From assembly GCA_041651175.1 (NCBI GenBank), contig JBAZJT010000015.1, positions 3,812-67,811 of the forward strand: 64,000 nt of DNA, written 5' to 3'. The stretch comes from Elusimicrobiales bacterium (GTDB lineage: Bacteria > Elusimicrobiota > Elusimicrobia > Elusimicrobiales > Elusimicrobiaceae). Below the pieces are notes generated by a model. That model did not search any database and was not told where the DNA came from. It worked only from the letters and a program-made list of their open reading frames with translations. Of this stretch, positions 26,745 through 34,800 are shown in pieces (position 1 is the stretch's first letter; each line of letters opens with the position of its first letter). A program made the translations under genes and the position numbers.

Positions 26745-27038
26745 ATGTCTACCGGAATCGGAGTGGCTAGATTATTTAGAATAAACCTTAATCAGAACCT
26801 ATGGTTCTTGGTTGTGAGCTATGGTTTTATGGGGTTTGCTGAATACAAAATTACTACTGGGCATATTTTGCTATGCTTTTCATTCATTTTGTCTGTTGTT
26901 ACTACATGCTCGGCTGTGATGACACTAATGGCATACACAATGGAATATTGTTGCTCTAAAATGCGAAACATCCCTAATTCAGGTTGCCGGAGTTTTGCAC
27001 CTCCAATGTGTCGTGATTGTAGTGCTGACAAAAAATAG
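26745..27038 (+). CDS. Small AT-rich membrane protein, unknown
   Basis: 97 residues, with GGGGAGG upstream of the ATG. Two hydrophobic segments are visible (about NLWFLVVSYGFMGFA and ILLCFSFILSVVTTCSAVMTLM). A Cys-rich tail (CCSKMRN, GCRSFAPPMCRDCSADKK) follows. The stop codon TAG lies exactly where a sequence related to the terminal repeat of the 42388 element begins (GACTTGTTCC). The C-terminus may therefore have been created by an insertion. No family recognised. Confidence 0.5.
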   Translation: MSTGIGVARLFRINLNQNLWFLVVSYGFMGFAEYKITTGHILLCFSFILSVVTTCSAVMTLMAYTMEYCCSKMRNIPNSGCRSFAPPMCRDCSADKK

Positions 27039-27067
27039 ACTTGTTCCAGAATAAGACGAATAGGGGT

Positions 27068-27106
27068 CTTGCTCCCGAACAAAGTTCGGGAGCAAGCCTT
27101 TTTTTC
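27068..27106. terminator. Strong terminator hairpin built from element-like inverted repeats
   Basis: A perfect 13-bp stem CTTGCTCCCGAAC/GTTCGGGAGCAAG with an AAA loop, followed by CCTTTTTTT. It ends the AT-rich gene block on the plus strand. The stop codon of the convergent AAA ATPase gene also falls at 27105. The stem sequence is nearly identical to the terminal inverted repeat of the mobile element at 42388-42550. Confidence 0.85.
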
Positions 27107-28601
27107 AAACCTGCGCGTGGCCGGGGCCGTAGAGCGCCTTGACCGCCGCCGGAGTGGCGCGCTTGGCCGCCCAGTCGCGGATAGCCTTGACCTGCTCGGC
27201 CATTGTCTTTGAGAGCGGCACCATTATCTGGGTCTGATGCCAGACGTCCTCGCTGTTCATGGCGCGGTTGGCCTGGCGCGCCTCTATGCGCGCGGCGATG
27301 ACGGCCTGCTCTATCTCGGCGCCGCTCCAGCCGTTGGTGTAGTGGACCAGGTATTTCATCTTGAATTCCTTGGGGTCCGCGCTGTTGGCGGTCAGATGGA
27401 TGTTGAATATCTGGGCGCGCTCCTCGTCGTCGGGCAGGTCGCAGAAGAACACCTGGTCAAAGCGGCCTTTGCGGATGATTTCCGCCGGCAGCATTTCAAT
27501 GCGGTTGGCGGTGGCGGCGACAAAAACCAGAGGCGGCTTTTCCTGCATCCAGGTGAGAAACGCCGAAAACACGCGCGACTGCGCCGTGGCGGCCTCTTTG
27601 GGTGTGCTGAGGGCGCTTTCCATTTCGTCTATCCACAGCACGGCGGGGGCTACCGACTCTATGGCGTTGAGCGCGCGGTTGAACGCCTCTTCCGGGCTGC
27701 CGTAGGCGCCGGAAAAAATCAAGCTCATGTTGAGGCGGAACAGCGGTATGTCCCACAGCGCGGGGATGGCTTTTGCCAGCAGGCTTTTGCCGCAGCCGCT
27801 GACCCCCATTATCAGAATGCCCTTGGGAATGGGCATGCCGGAGTCCACCGAGGCCTGGGTGAACAGGTCCTTGCGTTTCATCGCCCATGTCTTGATGTTG
27901 CCTGCGCCGCCGATGATGCTGGTGTTGGGCCGTATCGGGACATATTCCAGGAATCCCGCTTTTTTGGCGATGGCGGCTTTTTCCGCGAAAATCTCGTCCA
28001 GCGGCTTGGTTTTGGAGGCGCCGCTGCTGTAGGTGCGGAACATCACATGGTCCACTTCCTTTAGCGTCATGCCGCGCAGCGCAAGCACAAGCTGCGATTT
28101 TACCGCCGCCGGCAGGGCGGCCTCCGGCGGAAACTGCTTCTCTATGGCCAGCACGCGGGCGGAGAGTTCTTCAGGGGAGGGCAGGTCCATATCCGCGTGG
28201 AATATCTCTTTTTCAAGCGACTCGGGCAAAACGTTTATGGCGGAGGTTATCACTATTACCGCCTGGTAATTGCGGGATAAAACCGAATAGGCCTCCCGCA
28301 GCCCGCGGACGGAGCGCGGGTCGGTCATGAAAGCCGGCAGGTCCTTCATCACATAAAACCCGCGCCGGGGCTGGGTGATGATGTTTTGAATCGCGGCCAC
28401 CGGGTCGCGCGTGTCCACGCCGTTGGCCGGCGGGTTGAAGCCGTAAACGCAGCTCCAGGTAGTCAATGTGCCGTTGGCGAAACACCTGGGCAGCAGGGTC
28501 CTGAGGTTGTCTATGACGCGGTCTTCTTCCGAGGAATGCACGTACACAATCGGATGCCGACCCTGCAACGCACGTATAATCTGACTTTCAAAGCTGGCCA
28601 T
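27105..28601 (-). CDS. Ycf46-like AAA-family ATPase
   Basis: About 498 residues from the ATG at 28601, chosen because GGAGG lies 7 nt upstream; a GTG at 28622 is less likely. The N-terminal half (from FESQIIRALQGRHPIVYVHSSEEDRVI) is the non-catalytic domain typical of Ycf46/uncharacterised AAA proteins. The C-terminal AAA module has Walker A GVSGCGKSLLAKA, Walker B VLWIDEMESAL, a sensor-1 region FVAATANRIEMLP and an arginine-finger stretch EIIRKGRFDQVFF. Ycf46 homologues in cyanobacteria and plastids are poorly characterised. Divergent from the polyketide synthase gene. Confidence 0.85.
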   Translation of the reverse strand: MASFESQIIRALQGRHPIVYVHSSEEDRVIDNLRTLLPRCFANGTLTTWSCVYGFNPPANGVDTRDPVAAIQNIITQPRRGFYVMKDLPAFMTDPRSVRGLREAYSVLSRNYQAVIVITSAINVLPESLEKEIFHADMDLPSPEELSARVLAIEKQFPPEAALPAAVKSQLVLALRGMTLKEVDHVMFRTYSSGASKTKPLDEIFAEKAAIAKKAGFLEYVPIRPNTSIIGGAGNIKTWAMKRKDLFTQASVDSGMPIPKGILIMGVSGCGKSLLAKAIPALWDIPLFRLNMSLIFSGAYGSPEEAFNRALNAIESVAPAVLWIDEMESALSTPKEAATAQSRVFSAFLTWMQEKPPLVFVAATANRIEMLPAEIIRKGRFDQVFFCDLPDDEERAQIFNIHLTANSADPKEFKMKYLVHYTNGWSGAEIEQAVIAARIEARQANRAMNSEDVWHQTQIMVPLSKTMAEQVKAIRDWAAKRATPAAVKALYGPGHAQV

Positions 28602-28646
28602 AATCGTCCTCCGAGAGTACACGATATAATAAAAAGCCTTTCATTT

Positions 28647-28700
28647 GCAAAAACACCAAAAACGCCAAAAACAGTGAAAACAGCGAAAACAGTGAAAACG
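28647..28700. repeat. Short tandem repeat, six copies of a ~9-nt AAAAAC-containing unit
   Basis: Units of the form AAAAACnnn or AAAACnnng follow each other between the divergent starts of the AAA ATPase and the polyketide synthase. The variable positions alternate (ACC, GCC, AGTG, AGCG, AGTG, GGCC). It could be a phase-variable or regulator-binding spacer, or just slippage. Confidence 0.6.
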
Positions 28701-28800
28701 GCCCTTGTCCCGTTCGGACGGTTTTTATAAAATCAAGAGATATGCGCAGCAACCGTCCCCCGCTTTTCCCGGCTGATGCCGGCAGGAGGAGAGTTATCCC

Positions 28801-31800
28801 ATGAAATGCGACAACTTAGAGCCTATTGCCATTGTCGGGATAGGCGCGGTCATGCCCGGCGCGCTTAACAAAGACACCTTCTGGAACAATATATTGGGCA
28901 TGAAGTCCTCCATAACCGAAGTTCCCTCCTCCCACTGGGACTGGCATGTCTATTACGACCCGGACCCCAAGGCGCCGGATAAAACCTATTCCAAAATAGG
29001 CGGTTTCATAAAAGATTTCAAATTTGAATCGGTCAAGTACCGCATCCCGCCACAGGTCGCAAAGCAGATGGATGCCGTGCAGCATCTGGCCATAGAGACC
29101 GCGCATATGGCCCTGGCGGACGGCGGCTACGATAAAAAGGTTTTCAACCGGGAGCGCTGCGCTGCCGTCATCGGCAACGCCATGGGCGGGATGAAAAACG
29201 AGGCCAGCCTGCTGCGCATCGGCCGCTACGATTATTACGAGATGCTGCGGAAAAGCAGGACTTTCGCCTCCCTGGGCGCGGCGGGGGCGGCTGTTATAAA
29301 GGAACTGGATGAAGTCGTGAGTTCCCGCTACCTTCCCATCACGGAAGACACCATGCCGGGCGAGCTTTCCAATGTGATAGCCGGCAGGGTGGCCAATGTG
29401 TTTGACCTCAACGGCGCCAATTTCTCGGTTGACGCGGCCTGCGCCACCTCGCTTGCCGCGGTTGACCAGGCGGTAAACGGCCTGCGGCTGGGTAATTTTG
29501 ACATGGCCATAGCCGGCGGGGTGGACCAGATGATGTCCGCCTCGGCCTATGTGAAGTTCTGCAAAATCGGCGCGCTTTCGGCGGACGGGTCTTTCGTGTT
29601 TGACGCGCGCGCCAACGGCTTTGTGATGGCCGAGGGCGCCGGGCTGCTGCTGCTTAAACGTTTCTCCGACGCGGTGCGCGACGGCGACAAAATCTACGCC
29701 CTCATCCGCGCTATCGGCGCTTCCAGCGATGGCAGGGGAAAAGGCATCACCGCGCCCAATCCAAAGGGTCAGAAGCTGGCCATAGAAAAAACATTCGCCC
29801 AGCTTGATTACACCCCGGCGGACGTCGGTTTTGTGGAGGCGCACGGCACCGCCACCCGCGTAGGCGACGTGTCCGAGATGAGCGCGCTGGTGGAGGTCTT
29901 TGGCAAATACGGGATTGCGAAGGGAGCCATAGGCATAAGCTCCATAAAGTCGCAGATAGGCCATGCCAAGGCGGCGGCGGGGGTGGCCTCGCTTATAAAG
30001 GCCGCGCTGGCTTTGCATAACAAGACGCTGCCGCCGTCTATAAATTTCGCCACGCCGAATCCTAACATAGACTGGAACGGCCCTTTCCGTGTTATCACCG
30101 GGCCGGAGCAATGGCAGGGTGGCAAGCTGCGGCGGGCCAATGTGTCGTCTTTTGGTTTCGGCGGGACCAATTTCCACGCCGCACTGGAAGAATACGTGTC
30201 GGGAACAAGGCTGCCGGATTACAAGGCAGCCAAGGCCGCCGTTCCGGCGGTTGAATCCTCACAGGGGAGGCCGGTTTCCATGCATACAGAACCGCAAAAA
30301 CTTCAGGGGGAAGCGATAACTTTCTCCGCCGCCAGCAAGGCGGAGCTTGTCTCCAGACTCAACAGTTTCGCCGCATCGCTGAAAAACACGGACCCCTATC
30401 CCGTCATCGCCTACGCCCATGCGCTCAACTGCGCGCCGCGCGGCGATTTCGCCGTGGCGCTTTCCGCCAAGTCGGCGGCGGAGCTTAAGGACAAAATCTC
30501 GTTTTTTGTCAAAACCGCCCAGGCTGGCGATGTGTGGCGGGTCCCCTCGCTTCACCTGAAAATGAAGGGAATATACCCCTTCCACCCGGCGACGGGGCGG
30601 GCGAAAATAGGCTTCATGTTCCCGGGGCAGGGCTCCCAGTACGTAGACATGATGAAGGACCTGGCCTCCAAATATCAGGTGGTGCAGGACACTTTTGACG
30701 AGGCCGACCGTATCCTGAAGGCCCTTATCGGCGTTACCATAACCGAAACCGTCTGGTCCAAACCCGGCGAAAACGCAGACGAGCTCGCCAAGCGCGAGGA
30801 CGCCATCCGCCAGACCCAGATGACGCAGCCCTCGGTCCTGACCGCGGATATCGCGATGATGCGGCTGCTGACCTCCTTCGGCGTAAAACCCGATATCGCC
30901 ATGGGCCACAGCCTGGGCGAATACGCCGCCGCCGTCGCCTGCGGGATATTCACTTTTGAGAGCGGCCTGCGCGCGGTGACCAACCGGGCCAAGGAAATGT
31001 CCAATATCCAGGTGGACGACACGGGCAAAATGGCCTCCGTCGCCGCCTCCTGCGAGCGGGTGGAGGCGGAGCTTAAAAGCATAAAAGGCTATGTCATCGC
31101 CGCCAACAAGAACTGTCCCACGCAGACCGTCATCTCCGGCGACAGCAAGGCGGTGGCCGAAGCCATAAAGCTGTTCAACGCGCTGGGCGTCCAGGCGGCG
31201 GAGATACCGGTTTCTCACGCCTTCCATTCCGAAATCATACGCCCCGGCGTGGAGCCGTACCGCAAATACCTGGGCGGTATTCCCGTTTCCAGCCCGGTAA
31301 TTCCGATACTTTCAAACGTGACCGCCGGCTATTTCCCGCCGGACGAGCCGGGCGTGCGCGAGCTGCTGCTGCGCCAGATAACCAGCCCCGTGGAGTGGAT
31401 GAAGCAGCTGCACAAAATGTATGACAGCGGCGTGCGCGTTTATGTGGAATGCGGCCCCAAACGGGTGCTGAGCGCCCTGGCCACCGGCACTTTGCAGGAC
31501 AGAAAAGACATAGTGGTGCTGGCATCCAATCATCCCAAGAAAGGCGGCATCAACGAGTTCAACGACCTGCTGGCCAGCCTCACCGCCGCCGGCGTGGCTG
31601 TTGACTGGAGCGGCGCCGATATCTCCAAAGGCCGCGGCGCATTCACCCCGGCCTACGCGGAATGGGCCGCGCAGACGGCGGGCATCAACGTTCCCCCCGC
31701 CCCGCCGCCTCCCGCGCCGGCTGCTGTTGCGCATGTTCCCGCCAACCCGGAGCCGGCCCGCGAATGCGCGCCGGACAAGTTCGGCTTCAATTCCAACGAC

Positions 31801-34800
31801 ATAGCCGTAAGCGGTATAGCCGCCGGCACGCCCGGCAGCTGGGACAAGGTGTTCCGCGACGGCAATATAGACGAGATTCTGCGCGGCCAGAACATGATAG
31901 AGCAGCTTTCGCCGGAGGATATGCGCCGCCAGATAGACAAGAACATAGTCTCCGTCCTCAAATCCGCCACGGGCGACCACCGGATAGAGCGGCTTTCCTC
32001 CATAGAAAACGCCATAAAGCTGGCTGCGGTGCGCGGCGGCTTTGACCTGGAAAAAGAGTTCGGCCTGCCCGCAAACTGGGTGGGCGCTATGGACGCCTCC
32101 TTTCAGCTGGCCCTTGCCGCCGGCGTGCTGGCGCTGCGCGACGCGGGCATACCGCTGGTGCAGCATTACCGCAAAACCTCCACCGGCGGCTATCTGCCGG
32201 ACCGCTGGGGCCTGCCGGCGCAGATGATGGACGATACCGGCGTTATTTTCGCCTCGGCTTTCCCGTCGGTGAACGCGCTTATAGACGAGGTGTCCCGCTG
32301 CCTCACATATACTTTCCGCAAAAAAAGCTCGGACGAAATCTACGGCTTTTACGACGCGCTTATCCAGCGCGTTACGGACCCGGCGCTGCGGCGCGAGCTG
32401 TCGCAGTGGTTTGCGGAAAACTACAGCAAGACCAAAGTTTCGGACTCGGAACAGGCATATACCTTTAACCAGAACTTCCTTCTAAGGATCATCCCCATAG
32501 GCCACAGCCAGCTTTGCCAGTGGATACGGGCGCGCGGCCCCGCCACGCATATCAGCGCGGCCTGCGCCAGCACCACCCAGGCCGTCGGCATAGCCGAGGA
32601 TTGGATACGGGTCGGGCGCGCAAAGCGGGTGCTGGTTGTCGCCGCAGACGATATCACCAACGAGCGTGTGCGCGACTGGCTGTTCGCCGGCTTCCTTTCC
32701 ACCGGAGCGGCCACCACCAAGTCCGCGGTCAGCGAAGCCGCGCTTCCCTTTGACCGCCGCCGCCACGGCCTGATAGTTGGCATGGGCGCCGCAGCCCTGC
32801 TGGTGGAGGATGAAACCGAAACCCGCAAACGCGGCATGAAGCCGCTGGCGCGCGTTCTGTCCACCGAGACGGCCAACAGCGCTTTCCACCCCACCCGGCT
32901 GGACGTAAACCATGTGGCGCAGATTATGGACAGGCTGGTGGCCCGGGCCGAGAAGCAGCGCGGCCTCAGCCGTTCCGAAATGTCGCGCAACATGCTTTTC
33001 ATGTCGCACGAAACCTATACGCCCGCGCGCGGCGGCAGCGCGTCGGCGGAGGTTAACGCCTTAAAGAGCACATTCGGCGCGGACGCGCCGAACGTGGTGG
33101 TCAGCAACGTAAAAGGCTTCACCGGACATACAATGGGCGCGGGGCTGGAGGATGTAATCGCCGTGCGCGCGCTCAACACCGGCACGGTGCCGCCGATTGC
33201 CAATTATAAGGAGCCGGACCCGGAGCTTGCCGGCATAACGCTCAGCAAGGGTGGCGAGTATGATTTGAAATACGCCATACGGCTTGGCGCGGGTTTCGGC
33301 TCGCAGACCGCGATGACGCTGCTGGAGCGCACCTTCAAAAAAGGCGAGGCGCGCGTTGAATACCCGGAGAAATACAATGGCTGGCTTAAAGAGATTTCCG
33401 GCCAGACACTGCCGGAGCTTGAGGTGGTCAACAACACCCTGCGCGTCAAAGACAGCGGCGAGTTTCTGCGCAAAGGCGGACAGCCGCCCGTTGTGGTGGA
33501 AGCGCCGCAGGCTTATGTTGACAAGGCCGTGGCCGCAGCCAGGCAGCCCGCCGCTCCCGCCCCGGCTGCACATGCTCCCGCCGCGCCGGCGGTTTATGCC
33601 GCTGCCGCGCCGGTTGCCGCGGCTGTGGCGGCTCCGCCGTCTGCCGCGCCGGTTTCCGCCGCGCATGGCGGGACCGAGGTGCAGGCCGTCATCATAAAAC
33701 TCATCACTGATAAAACCGGCTATCCGCAGGACATGCTTGAGCTGGACCTGGACATGGAAGCCGACCTGGGCATAGACACGGTAAAACAGGCCGAGCTTTT
33801 CGCTGCCATACGGGAGCATTACAGCATCCCCCGCAAGGAAGGCGTCAAACTAAAGGATTATCCGACGATACGGCACTGCATTAACTTTGTCCTGTCCGAG
33901 ACCGGCGGACAACCCGCCGCGTCTGCGCCGGCAGCCGCAAAACCGGCGGCGCCGGCTGCTGTTCCCGCCGCAGTCGCGCAGTCCGCGCCGGCTGCCGTTT
34001 CCGCCGCGCATGGCGAGGCGGAGGCGCAGGCCGTCATTATAAAACTCATCACTGATAAAACCGGCTATCCGCAGGATATGCTTGAGCTGGACCTGGACAT
34101 GGAAGCCGACCTGGGCATAGACACGGTTAAACAGGCCGAGCTTTTCGCCGCCATACGGGAGCATTACAGCATCCCCCGCAGGGAAGGCGTAAAACTGAAA
34201 GATTATCCGACGATACGGCATTGCATCAACTTCGTTCTGGCCGAGACCGGCGGCAAGTCCGGCGCGTCCGTGGCTGCTGTTTCCGCCGCGCCCGCTCCGG
34301 CTGCCGCCGCAAAGCCCGCGGTTGCGGCCCCTGTTGTTGCTCCGCCCGCTCCGGCTGCTGTTTCCGGCGCGCATGGCGAGGCGGAGGTGAAGGCCGTAAT
34401 CCTTAAACTTGTCACCGACAAAACCGGCTATCCGCAGGATATGCTTGAGCTGGACCTGGACATGGAAGCCGATTTGGGCATAGACACGGTTAAACAGGCC
34501 GAGCTTTTCGCCGCCATACGGGAGCATTACAGCATCCCCCGCAGGGAAGGCGTAAAGCTGAAAGATTACCCGACGATACGGCATTGCATCAACTTCGTTC
34601 TGGGAGAGACGGGCGGCAAGTCCGGCGCGTCCGCGCCGCCGGCTCCGGCGGCGCCTGCTGCGCCTGTCGTGCCGGCTGCGCCCGCTCCGGCGGCCAAACC
34701 CGCCGCTCCCGCTGCCGCCACGTCCGCGCCCGCGCCGAAACCGGCGCAGGGCCCCGCGCCTTCGCCAAAACCGTTTTCAGCCGCGGCTCCGGCCCGCCTG

